A stretch of 26,781 nucleotides of DNA from a virus, in IMG/VR virus record IMGVR_UViG_3300006914_000021, positions 1-26,781 of that record; one strand, 5' to 3'. Shown piece by piece: positions 1-7,864 of the stretch. How positions within the stretch are numbered: the first letter of the stretch is position 1; every line of letters begins with the position of its first letter. The notes under the pieces are model-generated. The model made no database searches. It was not told the origin of the DNA and worked only from the letters and a program-made list of their open reading frames with translations. The position numbers and the translations under genes were made by a program.

Positions 1-171
1 GTCGAACTCGATAACTATCCGCTTGATGTCGGCGATTGGAAGATCTTCTGACATCACGACCATTTCTTCGTTGACCAACGTGTATGTCTTTGATTCTTCC
101 AGATCAAAGAATGGAACGACATCCAGAACCATCTCCGACGCACCATTCTTGAATTCGACGGTGGTTCTCAC
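1..171 (-). CDS. hypothetical protein, 3' part outside window
   Basis: An open frame starts at a GTG with a GGAGG ribosome binding site just upstream and runs off the left edge after 57 codons without a stop. Its GTG overlaps the TGA of the DUF2786-type gene (GTGA), the same coupling seen along this strand. The visible part is acidic and hydrophobic in alternation (for example VVPFFDL, VIEFD), which suggests a small beta-rich protein. I recognise no family. The start is well supported by the Shine-Dalgarno and the overlap; the product is unknown. Confidence 0.7.
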   Translation of the reverse strand, partial: MRTTVEFKNGASEMVLDVVPFFDLEESKTYTLVNEEMVVMSEDLPIADIKRIVIEFD

Positions 172-1082
172 TGTGCCTCCTGCAGATCCAGATGGCTGAA
201 ATGCCTCTCGCCGACGTTGTCAATATAGACGACGTAATCCGCTCTCGACGATCCGTTAGAGACAATTCGTCCTGTCTTGCCCATCAGCGCAGGTTCTTGG
301 TCACAGTAGACCACTCGAACTCGAGTGCCTTCCGGAAATCGCAGTGCTGCGGTTTCCTTCCCTGTGATTCCGTTGGCCTTCAGATGGATCTTGTTTGCCG
401 CATCCCGTCCTTGCCGAACTCCTTCAGGATTGAATTTGCGGCTGGCTGAAAGAGACGATGCCTTCTTCTTGAACTGGTTCATGAACTCGTCGACGGCATC
501 CTGTGACTTCTTGATCCGCATCAGAGCTTGGTCGTCGCTTGATCGTCCTTTGAGTTCTTCGAGATATCGCTGCGCAAGACGGACAACGAATGCTTCGAGC
601 CACGAATCACGAAATCCGTGACCAACTGGAACTCCTTCTCGTTTGCACTTCAGCAGATACTGATATGCGGCAGTCTTCGACATTCGAGCGGCCGCGCGTT
701 GAAGTGTCATGAACATGAACTCGGCGACCGCGCAGTCATCCGGACGACCGACCAACGTGATCACGCTCGAATTCGGATAGACCAGGATGCGGCAGAAGTG
801 AGCCTCGGCGACGATTCCTGCGAGCTTCTCGATCCACAGGACTCGTTTCAGCTTGACCTTGATTCCAGGATACTTGTCGTAGTCGATGAAATGTTTGGTG
901 ACTGGCTGGTCGCGTTCCATTGCCGCGAACTCAATGTCGCTCATGTGGAGCTTGTGGTCGAGCAACATCTTCTGGAGCAGTTCGGCGAATGCCTGAGCTT
1001 CTTGTTCGGAGCCAATGGCTTTGGCTCCTTCGGCCATGTTCTTGATCTTGGTGAGCTTGTCGATAAGCTTGGAATCAGTCAT
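168..1082 (-). CDS. DUF2786-like phage protein
   Basis: 304 residues. The first 55 residues (KLIDKLTKIKNMAEG, then a run rich in Glu/Ala ending in LLDHKLHMSDIE) match the pattern of the DUF2786 helical domain found in many phage and bacterial proteins: a leucine-rich helix, an EAxAF-type helix and a final helix with H/L. The middle (about 90-215) is charged and probably helical. The last 50 residues (GTRVRVVYC, then a conserved-looking GKTGRIV) resemble a small SH3/KOW-like beta barrel. The biochemical role of DUF2786 proteins is not established. The ATG overlaps the stop of the preceding small gene by 4 bases, so it is translated as part of the chain. Confidence 0.75.
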   Translation of the reverse strand: MTDSKLIDKLTKIKNMAEGAKAIGSEQEAQAFAELLQKMLLDHKLHMSDIEFAAMERDQPVTKHFIDYDKYPGIKVKLKRVLWIEKLAGIVAEAHFCRILVYPNSSVITLVGRPDDCAVAEFMFMTLQRAAARMSKTAAYQYLLKCKREGVPVGHGFRDSWLEAFVVRLAQRYLEELKGRSSDDQALMRIKKSQDAVDEFMNQFKKKASSLSASRKFNPEGVRQGRDAANKIHLKANGITGKETAALRFPEGTRVRVVYCDQEPALMGKTGRIVSNGSSRADYVVYIDNVGERHFSHLDLQEAQ

Positions 1083-1303
1083 GCCGCAACCTTCTTCTGA
1101 CCATTCTTTCGCTTGTTGACTTCGTAGAATTTCTCGGTATACATCTCACCATAGAAATTCTCGAGTGCGGTCGCGATAACGAACGACGGAAAGACGTTGA
1201 ATCGTTGCGCATCCTTCTGGATTCGTACTCGAATTTTCGGATGGATGCATGAAAAGACCGAACGACGACCACCTCGGATTGCTCGTTGACGCATTCGTGA
1301 CAT
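1079..1303 (-). CDS. small basic protein, possible DNA-binding
   Basis: 74 residues counted from the ATG at 1303, which has an AGAGG ribosome binding site about 6 bases upstream. A longer reading from a GTG at 1321 is possible but has no such site. The N-terminus is very basic (RMRQRAIRGGRR), and the middle (IQKDAQRFNVFPSFVIATAL) could form a strand and two helices like a short ribbon-helix-helix protein, though I cannot confirm this. It is the first gene after a promoter-like motif at 1350-1369 and is coupled to the DUF2786-like gene by ATGA. A regulatory role is only a guess. Confidence 0.65.
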   Translation of the reverse strand: MSRMRQRAIRGGRRSVFSCIHPKIRVRIQKDAQRFNVFPSFVIATALENFYGEMYTEKFYEVNKRKNGQKKVAA

Positions 1304-1349
1304 GGTAGCCTCTTCTCCCACTGTTTCGGTGAAATACCGAAGTTCGATA

Positions 1350-1369
1350 CGACTAGTATACTACGAAAT
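1350..1369 (-). promoter_or_regulatory. minus-strand promoter candidate (CGTAG-TATACT)
   Basis: On the minus strand the motif TTTCGTAGTATACT contains a -10 hexamer TATACT, one base from TATAAT. The 14 bases are identical to those at 5050-5063, and the similarity extends a few bases on both sides. It lies in a true gap 50 bases before the start at 1303. There is no good TTGACA at 17 bases, so it may depend on a phage or activator protein. It probably drives the leftmost minus-strand genes. Confidence 0.55.
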
Positions 1370-1393
1370 AGTCACGAATGAAAGAAATTTCCT

Positions 1394-1582
1394 TCAGACG
1401 CGTCCGCGAATATTTCCGCAGTCGCGACACGTCCATGTCATGCGAAGTTGTTGGATATCAGTCCAGAATGTTTCGGTCTTATCTTCGTTGCGATGAGGAC
1501 AGAGTCGTGGTTCGAGAGGGTAAGTCTTCGGCTTCTGAGGTTCCGGAGGCGGCGGATCAAAGAGACTGAACAGGTCAGTCAT
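1394..1582 (-). CDS. small zinc-binding protein
   Basis: 62 residues from the ATG at 1582, which overlaps the upstream TGA (ATGA). The ORF can be extended 12 codons further, but the coupled start is preferred. The N-terminal third is proline-rich (LFDPPPPEPQKPK). The C-terminal half carries a Cys at CPHRNED and a CRDCG knuckle about 30 residues later, a pattern that could bind one zinc ion with His residues. Function unknown; small zinc proteins like this are frequent in phage early regions. It is the last gene before the 1350-1369 promoter motif. Confidence 0.7.
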   Translation of the reverse strand: MTDLFSLFDPPPPEPQKPKTYPLEPRLCPHRNEDKTETFWTDIQQLRMTWTCRDCGNIRGRV

Positions 1583-1884
1583 TTGTTCTCTTCTGATTTT
1601 GGGAACAGATCCTTCCATTCGAGCGCGATTGGCCGTCGCTTGATCTCGAACATCACAATCAGTGCTCTGATTCCACTCTGCATATCACTGTGAGATTCAG
1701 GATATGCTAGATCTGGTCGAGCTTCATGATGGCCAGCTAGGAATGTTTCAAGAATGGCTTGTTCCAGCCACTCGTATTCTGGTTTCAACGATGCTTTGGC
1801 CATTATTCCTTCACCAGTTATTCGGTAAGATTGCCCACGTTGCAACGTACCTTTCGGAATGATTATGATGTGATCTTTAGCCAT
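1579..1884 (-). CDS. hypothetical phage protein
   Basis: 101 residues from the ATG at 1884; the TGA of the upstream gene overlaps it (TGATG). A TTG one codon earlier is also possible. The N-terminus (HIIIIPKGTLQRGQSYRI) looks like a beta hairpin; the rest is amphipathic helices (EYEWLEQAILETFLAGHHEARPD cut here for length). I recognise no family. Strict coupling to both neighbours supports that it is translated. Confidence 0.65.
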   Translation of the reverse strand: MAKDHIIIIPKGTLQRGQSYRITGEGIMAKASLKPEYEWLEQAILETFLAGHHEARPDLAYPESHSDMQSGIRALIVMFEIKRRPIALEWKDLFPKSEENK

Positions 1885-2156
1885 CAATCTATTGATATCT
1901 CGTAGTATCGTGCTTGTGGATGTGGACCTTTCGAGTCTGGTGCTTGTTTCTGAAATTCTTGCTCATATCGTGACACGAATTCCTCGAACGTGAGCTCGCG
2001 AATCACTTGGAAGCTGCCGCGAAACCATTTGCCTCGATAATTGAGAAATTGGTTCTGATAGATCTTGCCTTGTTGAAATTCGTCGGTAGACCATGCGATG
2101 GTGATTCCCATCAATCTTCCATCTCGTAGGGATGAGACCATTCGCAAGGAATCCAT
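1884..2156 (-). CDS. hypothetical phage protein
   Basis: 90 residues from the ATG at 2156. A TTG at 2162 would add two residues. No clear Shine-Dalgarno precedes either, so the start is uncertain. The sequence has aromatic-rich beta segments (GKWFRGSFQVIRELTF) and a helix (EEFVSRYEQEFQK). No recognisable domain. Its stop overlaps the next ATG (TGATG). The roughly 50 bases before it, up to the zinc-finger gene stop at 2205, hold no obvious element. Confidence 0.6.
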   Translation of the reverse strand: MDSLRMVSSLRDGRLMGITIAWSTDEFQQGKIYQNQFLNYRGKWFRGSFQVIRELTFEEFVSRYEQEFQKQAPDSKGPHPQARYYEISID

Positions 2157-2204
2157 CGCCAAATCAACACATTGATTGGCGTGCGGATTAGGAACCAGAC
2201 GATT

Positions 2205-2408
2205 CTAACCACGTGCTACCAAATCTTGCAATTCGTCATCACATTTCTCGCAGATGTGGAATCCATTCGGTGTCCTCTGTGTTGGTGTTCGTCCTGATTT
2301 GCTTCCACCAGGATAACAGAAATCACACGGAATATTCTCAGTGAAAGTCGAACTCCGGGTTCTGATAGATTCGGATTGCTCTTCCGGAGATTCCTTCTCT
2401 TTGTCCAC
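2205..2408 (-). CDS. small zinc-finger protein overlapping the metallopeptidase gene
   Basis: 67 residues from a GTG at 2408 preceded by AAAGG at 6 bases. It carries CDFC and CEKC pairs 21 residues apart, a clear four-cysteine zinc site, in the part that does not overlap. The first third overlaps the 3' end of the metallopeptidase-like gene by 71 bases in another frame, which is long for this region. A downstream non-canonical start cannot be excluded. Function unknown, possibly nucleic-acid or protein binding. Confidence 0.55.
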   Translation of the reverse strand: MDKEKESPEEQSESIRTRSSTFTENIPCDFCYPGGSKSGRTPTQRTPNGFHICEKCDDELQDLVARG

Positions 2409-2964
2409 GTTGTGCCTTTCGAATCTTGTTCTGCGCAGCAGTAATCCACCGATCTGCGCCAGCCAACACTTCTTGCCAGGATCGTGTCTCTGCCAACTCC
2501 GACCATCGAGTCCGCAGACGCTTGTACATCTTCGGACGAAGGAGTTCGAGGAGTGATGGGTTCGTGACGAAAAGACGAAAGATTTCGGCGAACCATTCGT
2601 TCGGATTTGGACAGTAGCCAGAGATGGGATCCTCAGCAGTCTCGATCAACCAGACTTTGGCGACCAAGCCACCGCGAGCACCACGTGCATCTTCGACATG
2701 ATGGCCAAGTTCGTGAGCGAGAACTCCGTATGGTGTGCGATCAACGACATATCCAGGATAAGACCAAGCACGAACGGAACGACCAATCGGAGCGCACGCA
2801 TCAACCCAGATGCGGATGACAGAATCACGATAATAGGCACAGACACCGAAATCAGGATCCTTTCCAGGATACGACTCGATCTCAGGTATCCGGACGTGAT
2901 TCAGCGCACACCAACGTTCGATGTGCAGCAGACCTTCGTGAAATAGTTCAGCACGAGATTTCAT
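2338..2964 (-). CDS. putative zinc metallopeptidase-like protein (HELGHH)
   Basis: 208 residues. Residues 84-89 read HELGHH inside VLAHELGHHVEDA, the HExxH zinc-binding signature of gluzincin/metzincin-type metallopeptidases. A glutamate-containing helix follows at NEWFAEIFR (122-130), the right distance for a third zinc ligand (HExxH about 35 residues before E), as in gluzincins. There is no signal peptide, so it should act in the cytoplasm. Such short proteins occur in phages with unknown substrates; proteolysis of a host factor is inference. The start has an AAGGAG site and overlaps the TGA of the upstream 54-residue gene. Confidence 0.75.
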   Translation of the reverse strand: MKSRAELFHEGLLHIERWCALNHVRIPEIESYPGKDPDFGVCAYYRDSVIRIWVDACAPIGRSVRAWSYPGYVVDRTPYGVLAHELGHHVEDARGARGGLVAKVWLIETAEDPISGYCPNPNEWFAEIFRLFVTNPSLLELLRPKMYKRLRTRWSELAETRSWQEVLAGADRWITAAQNKIRKAQRGQREGISGRAIRIYQNPEFDFH

Positions 2965-3125
2965 GTTGGTGGATTCTCCTTGTCTTGGAATGCACGCAAC
3001 AGAATAGTGAGAATTGTTATCATGTCGAACACATCATCTGAAGTTGCTTCCTTCTCCATCTCTGCTTCTAGCCAAGTCATAGTGACTTGCTGGACGAACG
3101 TGTTCAACAAGTCACTCTTAGTCAC
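2961..3125 (-). CDS. 54-residue coupled hypothetical protein
   Basis: A 54-residue frame starts at a GTG overlapping the TGA of the nuclease-like gene (GTGA) and ends in a TGA overlapping the ATG of the metallopeptidase gene (ATGA). It exactly fills the gap between them. The sequence is acidic and helical (WLEAEMEKEATSDDVFDM, then ITILTILLRAF), like a small helical adaptor. No family recognised. The double overlap is the main evidence that it is a gene. Confidence 0.65.
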   Translation of the reverse strand: MTKSDLLNTFVQQVTMTWLEAEMEKEATSDDVFDMITILTILLRAFQDKENPPT

Positions 3126-3472
3126 GGATTCAGTCCGAAGTGTGGCATCACAACAGCGAGTCCTTGTGACGCGAGTGTTTCACCGAGTGAAACTCCGTCA
3201 AGATAGACGTCGCAGACCCATCTCGCGAAGCTCTGTTCGTCCTTGAAGCTCTGGACAGTGATGACTTTCGCTGCCTTAATCAGATTCTCGGCAGCATCCC
3301 GTGCTTTCAGACCAGAACCATCCGGATTCGAGAGCTCCGGACAATTGAAGCGATGCAGACGGACAATGACGATCAGGAACACTCGAAATCCGAGGTCGAG
3401 TCGGAAGGTGTAGGTGTCACCATCGTGCACGTTCACCACTTCGGCGACGCGATAGATATACGTGGGATTCAT
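3122..3472 (-). CDS. staphylococcal nuclease-like (SNase) protein
   Basis: 116 residues, slightly shorter than a full SNase domain. The hallmark order is present: VVNVHDGDTY (12-21, calcium-binding Asp pair), VRLHRFNCPE (37-46, with Arg38 and Glu46 spaced as the catalytic Arg35/Glu43 of staphylococcal nuclease), and a late Arg84 before CDVYLDG. The family cleaves DNA or RNA with calcium. There is no signal peptide, so it likely acts in the cell, perhaps in host DNA breakdown. The C-terminus ends early (SQGLAVVMPHFGLNP). The start is supported by AAAGGA 7 bases upstream. It follows a strong hairpin at 3489-3520. Confidence 0.85.
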   Translation of the reverse strand: MNPTYIYRVAEVVNVHDGDTYTFRLDLGFRVFLIVIVRLHRFNCPELSNPDGSGLKARDAAENLIKAAKVITVQSFKDEQSFARWVCDVYLDGVSLGETLASQGLAVVMPHFGLNP

Positions 3473-3488
3473 GAAATCCTTTCAAATC

Positions 3489-3520
3489 GGGAGCCAGGAA
3501 CTCCGGAATCCCTGGCTCCC
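3489..3520 (-). terminator. strong hairpin between genes, no U-run
   Basis: GGGAGCCAGG (3489-3498) and CCTGGCTCCC (3511-3520) form a perfect 10-bp stem with a 12-base loop that itself contains TCCGGA. It sits on the minus-strand transcript between the gene ending at 3616 and the SNase-like start. It lacks a T-rich tail, so it may be a partial terminator or an RNA processing/stabilising element. The 140-base gap around it (3473-3615) shows no convincing ORF. Confidence 0.5.
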
Positions 3521-3615
3521 TTCGCCGTCACGCTCCGCTCGTCGGCATGGCCTACCAACGAGTTCCCGTCGTTGGAGTTGACCAACGCAGGTTCGTAGAC
3601 ATGGACGGACGATCT

Positions 3616-4416
3616 TCACGCCATCTTGACTTCGTCGGTATCGTGATCCACATCGAACGTCGCGTCGTCGGATGCGTCGTCCATGCTTTCGTCGCGGTCG
3701 ACCACGATCTGCTTACCCTTGAGATTCTCGTGGAAGACTGCCATGTAGTCGAGGAGATTCTTGTCTTGGACGAATCCGGCACGCTTGATGACGTAGACGC
3801 CATACGGACCAGAATCAGACTTCTCGCTCTTGGCTTCAACAGTGTAGACACCTGAGTAGATCGGCGCATCGCTGAACTTGATGAAGCCAGTCAGACGATC
3901 CGCAGCACGACTCGCGAACTTGTTTGTGCATTTGATGGACAGCACGATTGGCATCGGATTGACGCCTTTGCGGAACATCTGGATCACGAATTCAACGAAC
4001 TTCGTCGCCTTCGGCTTCTTGCGTTCACCAGTTTCTGGATCGGTAGACCAATCGTTCCGAGGATCACCGACGGGAACGTTGAAATCCCGGACGCCACCAC
4101 CCTCTTTCCTCGGAATGAACTCAATGCGAACGACGTCGCGTCGAGCGGGGATGAAAGTGATGGGACCACGTCCGTAGATCTCCTGGGTGAGATCGTTGAA
4201 CAGATCGTAGAGCTTCAGACCTTCGATGTAACTTGAAGAGTCCGGAATCATCTCCGGAGACACGCTCTGAGCGATGGCAAGCCGTGGGAGACGAATCTCG
4301 TTCGCGTCAATTTCCTCCGTTCCTTCGTGTGTGTGAGGGATGAAACTCGGTCGCGCCATCGAGACGGTCGGGAGTTCCATCAGAGCATCTGGCTTCGGAT
4401 CGTCGGCCATGTTCAT
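3616..4416 (-). CDS. conserved phage protein, possibly ssDNA-binding/recombination accessory
   Basis: 266 residues. The segment LPRLAIAQSVSPEM, a tract with YIEGLKLYDLFNDLTQEIYG, and then GPITFIPARRD looks like a conserved phage family I have met beside recombination and replication genes. I do not know an experimentally proven function. The middle is beta-rich and the C-terminus strongly acidic (DESMDDASDDATFDVDHD), as in phage single-strand binding proteins, whose acidic tails recruit partners. That suggestion is inference. It overlaps the upstream stop by 4 bases and is followed by the 3489-3520 hairpin, which may set its transcript 3' end. Confidence 0.7.
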   Translation of the reverse strand: MNMADDPKPDALMELPTVSMARPSFIPHTHEGTEEIDANEIRLPRLAIAQSVSPEMIPDSSSYIEGLKLYDLFNDLTQEIYGRGPITFIPARRDVVRIEFIPRKEGGGVRDFNVPVGDPRNDWSTDPETGERKKPKATKFVEFVIQMFRKGVNPMPIVLSIKCTNKFASRAADRLTGFIKFSDAPIYSGVYTVEAKSEKSDSGPYGVYVIKRAGFVQDKNLLDYMAVFHENLKGKQIVVDRDESMDDASDDATFDVDHDTDEVKMA

Positions 4417-4979
4417 CCTTTCGTGAAGACCACTTTCGTGATCATGTAAGCACGAGTTCCGTCAGGTTCGTTCTGTCCCGAGAGTAGCAGATCTTTCGCA
4501 ATAGAGTTTGCTGTTGGCCACGGAAGCGCGAGTTGCTGCTCATAGCCATGACGAACGCACCACTTCCGGAACTCTGACTTCTCATCGACTGAAAGCCATG
4601 GTTCATACTGGATGCGGATGGTGTCGTCGGTGGCGAGCTTGAGAGATTTCGTTGCCTCGACCTCGTATTGGTCAACAAGCAATTGCTTGTAGGCTTCAAC
4701 ATGGTCGTTGATCTCTTTCAGGACACCCTTGAGAGCATCTTTGATGTAGCGAGTCTTCGAGTATTCGGCAGCCAAGCTGTAGGCTTGAATCACCGAACCG
4801 CGATTCAGCATTTTCGTCATCTCGCCAAGATTGTGGATTGCCTTGACAAGATCGTCAACACCGATTTCTTTCTTGACGATCTTCTGCTTAACTGCTTTGA
4901 CGCGTTCGTGTTTGGTGGAATCTTCGAAGTCGGGAACTGCTTGAAGACGAGGGAGGGTCAGATGATCGTACTTACCCAC
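4413..4979 (-). CDS. conserved phage protein of unknown function
   Basis: 188 residues from a GTG at 4979 with CAGGAG eight bases upstream. The N-terminal 100 residues are helical and charged (VKAVKQKIVKKEIGVDDLVK). The C-terminal part contains WLSVDEKSEFRKWC and YEQQLALPWPTANSIAKDLL. I recognise no domain. It is the first gene after the promoter motif at 5044-5064 and is coupled to the putative ssDNA-binding gene, so the two probably work together in DNA replication or recombination. Confidence 0.7.
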   Translation of the reverse strand: MGKYDHLTLPRLQAVPDFEDSTKHERVKAVKQKIVKKEIGVDDLVKAIHNLGEMTKMLNRGSVIQAYSLAAEYSKTRYIKDALKGVLKEINDHVEAYKQLLVDQYEVEATKSLKLATDDTIRIQYEPWLSVDEKSEFRKWCVRHGYEQQLALPWPTANSIAKDLLLSGQNEPDGTRAYMITKVVFTKG

Positions 4980-5043
4980 GTCACACGCTCCTGCCAGACT
5001 CTTCGGTTGGCTGGGTGAGTCGGCGAACCTCGCCGAAACTCAA

Positions 5044-5064
5044 CGACTAAGTATACTACGAAAT
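5044..5064 (-). promoter_or_regulatory. minus-strand promoter candidate (CGTAG-TATACT)
   Basis: On the minus strand it reads TTTCGTAGTATACT followed by TAGTCG, almost identical to the copy at 1350-1369. It lies just after the helicase stop and about 65 bases before the GTG at 4979. A small hairpin (TCGGCG, loop, CGCCGA) is in the leader between promoter and start. The -35 region is poor, as at the first copy. Confidence 0.6.
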
Positions 5065-5078
5065 CGTTCTGAACGCTA

Positions 5079-6743
5079 TCACGAACTTTGTGATTCTTTC
5101 GGAGATTCATCCTCCAATTCTTGGATCCATGCACTCGTTGTCCATGTCGCGATCTCTTCTTTTCGTCGTTGTGCTTTGTCGATGATGTGATCGATGGTGC
5201 GCTGACCATTCGGTCCTTCAGCAATCATGTGGAAGTAACTGACTGCGTGAATCTGACCTTCACGATGAACGCGATCATCGAATTGTTTCTCGATGAAATA
5301 GCTGTAGTCGCGTGACATCTTGACGATTGTATGAGAGCCAGTAAAGTTGTAACCAAAAGCACCTGCTGATGTTGCGAGTACGACTGCTGGTCGTGTTTTA
5401 TCAGCAGTCATGGGATGTAGCAATCGAACTGCTTCACGTTTTTCAAGACCGCCACGGAGCTCACCAACATCAAGATTTGGGAACTCATCTCGGAGCTTCG
5501 CAGCGGCTCGAGCAAGTTCAGGACGGAATCGGATGCGAACGAGTGCTTTGAATGCAGAATCTTCTTCAAGACGGATCTTCAGCCACTCGATGAACACATC
5601 CTGTTTCTCAGAACTCAGTTCACGGACAGGATCTACTGGTCTTCGTGACCTTTCAGTGAATGGGATGAAATCCGGTCGGGTTTCATCTTTCATTTCTTCC
5701 TGGATTTCATCTTGGAGTGGTGATTCTTCAAGACCTCCGATAAATCCTGATGTGATCTGCGACAGACGCATGGCTTTCACAACTGCTTGCGCTGCCGCCG
5801 AAACTGCTTCTGGACTCTTCAGCCAGAGAACCATTTCATCTTTCATCTCCTTGTAGCGTTTCCATGTTGCTGGCGAGAGTGTAACCGGAATCACCACTGG
5901 AGGGAGCTTTGGCGGAAGATCGACGCAGTTCTCTTTCAGACGACGAAGCACGTATGGCGCAAATCGTTGCTGTAGATCCTCGATGTTCTGCCATCCGAGA
6001 TTGATCTTGTAGATGTGACCATCGCGAGTTTCTTTCGATGTTCGCATCTGATATCGTCCACGAAACATCTCCTTGGTTGGACAGTCAAGGATGTCCGGAT
6101 GCATCATGTTACCCTGACTGAACATATCCATCGGTGAGTTAGCGATTGGTGTTCCGTTCAGGAGAATCACTCGACCCACTTTCTTTCGGATCGTGCGGAC
6201 TCCTTTGGTCTGCAGAGACTTACTGCTTTTGATGGCTGTTGATTCATCGAGAACGAGCAGAGTAGATCGTTTCATCAATGGAACAAGAGGTTCGAGGTGT
6301 TTCTTGTTCCGAAGATACTCGTAGTTGGTGATTGTCCAATAGAGACGACGATTCGCGAACTCTGGAATCCACTTCCACGTTCGCCACTTCCCATGATAGA
6401 GAGTGATTTGGCTCGGTAACTTCTCCCAGAGATGTTTCGCGAGCTCGCCAAGTTCTGGATCGTACCACACGAGACGAGTTGCTGCTGGTGCGACGACTAT
6501 GACATGATCAATGATCCTCGCGAGGAATAAGAGCTGTGCAGCTGCGATAACTTGAAGTGTCTTGCCGGCACCCATCTCATCGAAGAGTGCGAAATATGGA
6601 TTCTCGAGCAGTTTCTTGATTCCGATGACTTGGTGAGCCCATGGTCGGAATCGGCATCGCTCAAGATGAAATTTCTCTCGGAGGAGTAGAGTTTCAGGAG
6701 TGTCTTGGACTTTCTTGGCGGGGACTACGAGTTCGTCATTCAT
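5079..6743 (-). CDS. SNF2-family DNA helicase/ATPase
   Basis: 554 residues, a compact two-lobe SF2 enzyme. Visible motifs: FRPWAHQVIGIKKLL (Q-like region), DEMGAGKT (55-62, Walker A), VVAPAATRLVW (motif Ia), LVLDESTAIK (Walker B, DESTAIK at 166-172), LLNGTPIANS (motif III, 194-203). In the second lobe there is ATSAGAFGYNFTGS (motif V) and DDRVHREGQ (489-497), equivalent to the QxxxRxxRxGQ arginine finger of SNF2 proteins. These use ATP to translocate on duplex DNA; phage copies are thought to help replication or recombination. It starts 8 bases inside the preceding small gene without a clear Shine-Dalgarno, so translational coupling is likely. Confidence 0.92.
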   Translation of the reverse strand: MNDELVVPAKKVQDTPETLLLREKFHLERCRFRPWAHQVIGIKKLLENPYFALFDEMGAGKTLQVIAAAQLLFLARIIDHVIVVAPAATRLVWYDPELGELAKHLWEKLPSQITLYHGKWRTWKWIPEFANRRLYWTITNYEYLRNKKHLEPLVPLMKRSTLLVLDESTAIKSSKSLQTKGVRTIRKKVGRVILLNGTPIANSPMDMFSQGNMMHPDILDCPTKEMFRGRYQMRTSKETRDGHIYKINLGWQNIEDLQQRFAPYVLRRLKENCVDLPPKLPPVVIPVTLSPATWKRYKEMKDEMVLWLKSPEAVSAAAQAVVKAMRLSQITSGFIGGLEESPLQDEIQEEMKDETRPDFIPFTERSRRPVDPVRELSSEKQDVFIEWLKIRLEEDSAFKALVRIRFRPELARAAAKLRDEFPNLDVGELRGGLEKREAVRLLHPMTADKTRPAVVLATSAGAFGYNFTGSHTIVKMSRDYSYFIEKQFDDRVHREGQIHAVSYFHMIAEGPNGQRTIDHIIDKAQRRKEEIATWTTSAWIQELEDESPKESQSS

Positions 6744-6957
6744 GTGAGTTCGGTTTATCTTGTAGTTCGTTCCACAAATTCACATCTGGTGTGATGACTG
6801 CACCATTGTTTCGGATTTCTGCCCATGACCATGATTCAGCGCCTTCGACACGAAGTAGGAACTGAATCTCACCAGTTGGTAACTCAGGATGGTTTGTCTC
6901 ACGTAGAATCCGTTGAACTGCGTCAGCAATCTCACGCTTCTGTCGAACTGAAAACAT
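6736..6957 (-). CDS. small conserved phage protein
   Basis: 73 residues. The N-terminus (MFSVRQKREIADAVQRILRE) is one amphipathic helix. The next part, LPTGEIQFLLRVEGAESWSW and then AEIRNNGAV, is a recurrent phage small-protein sequence with no known function that I often associate with helicase/exonuclease neighbours. GAGGAAT lies just before the ATG. The 3' end overlaps the SNF2 gene by 8 bases. Confidence 0.7.
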   Translation of the reverse strand: MFSVRQKREIADAVQRILRETNHPELPTGEIQFLLRVEGAESWSWAEIRNNGAVITPDVNLWNELQDKPNSHE

Positions 6958-6963
6958 AATTCC

Positions 6964-7746
6964 TCATTTGGTTGGGAAAACTCCATGAAGAGCATCTGAT
7001 GCAATCTTCTTCGCATCAGATAGAAATCCATCATCGCGGACAATCCACTCCAGATATCCACGATCTCTTTCGAGCACTTTCTCGATCCAGATCTCCTTGT
7101 GCTTTCCGAATCCCATCACGCAACGACCATCTTTCCAGAGGAACTTGCCTTTCTTGTCGATACGATTAGAATTCTTGTTGAAACACATGTCGTGCAGAAG
7201 TTGCAGATCGGCAGGAAGCACATCAGGATGACGTTGGAGTTGCGCAATTGCGACTTCAAGTGCATCTTTGGCATCACCAGCCGCTCGATGTTGATCCGTT
7301 GGTTTTCGACCAAGATATTCCTCGACCGCATCCACCAATCGTCGTTTCTTTGCGACTCCCCATAATTTGTAGGAATCGAGGAGTCGTGCGCCGTCTGATG
7401 ACCAACGAACTCCAGAACGATCCATTTCATCCTGAATGACATCGATGTCGAAGACGATGTTGTAACCACAGTAGTCACAATTCTGGAATCCTGTTGCTAG
7501 ATTCGCAGCAATCTGATGAAATCGCGGAGCTTTCGCCACCATCTCATCATTGATGCCGTGAATCTCTGTTGCTCCTGGCTCAATTGGTTCACCAGGATTG
7601 ATGTAGGAACACCATTCCTTTGGTTTCCGTTTGTCTGGATACTCGACCACAAAACCGAGTTCCACAATCCGATGAGTTCGGAGTGTGGTCTCAACATCGA
7701 CAGCGATGAGAGGTCGAGTAAGTTCAAGAATGTCGTGAATTCGCAT
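6964..7746 (-). CDS. DnaQ-like 3'-5' exonuclease (DEDDh)
   Basis: 260 residues. Exo I is AVDVET (Asp17, Glu19), Exo II is GYNIVFDIDV (Asp100), and Exo III is HRAAGDAKDA (His153, Asp158), which makes it a DEDDh nuclease like the proofreading subunit of Pol III. The C-terminal 70 residues contain GFGKHK and then YLEWIVRDDGFL, matching the FGK...YLxW module fused to many phage DnaQ-type exonucleases. It may proofread for the phage polymerase, whose own exonuclease motifs look altered. The start lies within the end of a small upstream gene (23-base overlap) and lacks a strong ribosome site. Confidence 0.88.
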   Translation of the reverse strand: MRIHDILELTRPLIAVDVETTLRTHRIVELGFVVEYPDKRKPKEWCSYINPGEPIEPGATEIHGINDEMVAKAPRFHQIAANLATGFQNCDYCGYNIVFDIDVIQDEMDRSGVRWSSDGARLLDSYKLWGVAKKRRLVDAVEEYLGRKPTDQHRAAGDAKDALEVAIAQLQRHPDVLPADLQLLHDMCFNKNSNRIDKKGKFLWKDGRCVMGFGKHKEIWIEKVLERDRGYLEWIVRDDGFLSDAKKIASDALHGVFPTK

Positions 7747-7864
7747 ATCGATGTGGCATCAGTCGGATAAATTCGACAATCTGTCCTGTTCTCACATCTA
7801 TCCAGCGTTCAACATGAGGCCAATGTCGATACGCGAGGAATGCCCACCATCCTGGTTCAGTCAT
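7724..7864 (-). CDS. 46-residue coupled hypothetical protein
   Basis: A short frame starting at an ATG that overlaps the TGA of the gene before it (ATGA) and ending 23 bases inside the exonuclease gene. The peptide is aromatic and basic (EPGWWAFLAYRHWPHVERW, then DVRTGQIVEFIRL). No family recognised. It was identified by the unbroken chain of overlaps between 7974 and 7746 and by plausible composition. Its translation would carry ribosomes onto the exonuclease start, which lacks a good Shine-Dalgarno. Confidence 0.55.
   Translation of the reverse strand: MTEPGWWAFLAYRHWPHVERWIDVRTGQIVEFIRLMPHRYANSRHS

Noticed and set aside
2980-3246. Plus-strand ORF opposite the SNase and metallopeptidase genes
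   Set aside because: It is Ser/Arg/Val-biased low-sense peptide with no ribosome site, mirrored by well supported minus-strand genes with overlaps.
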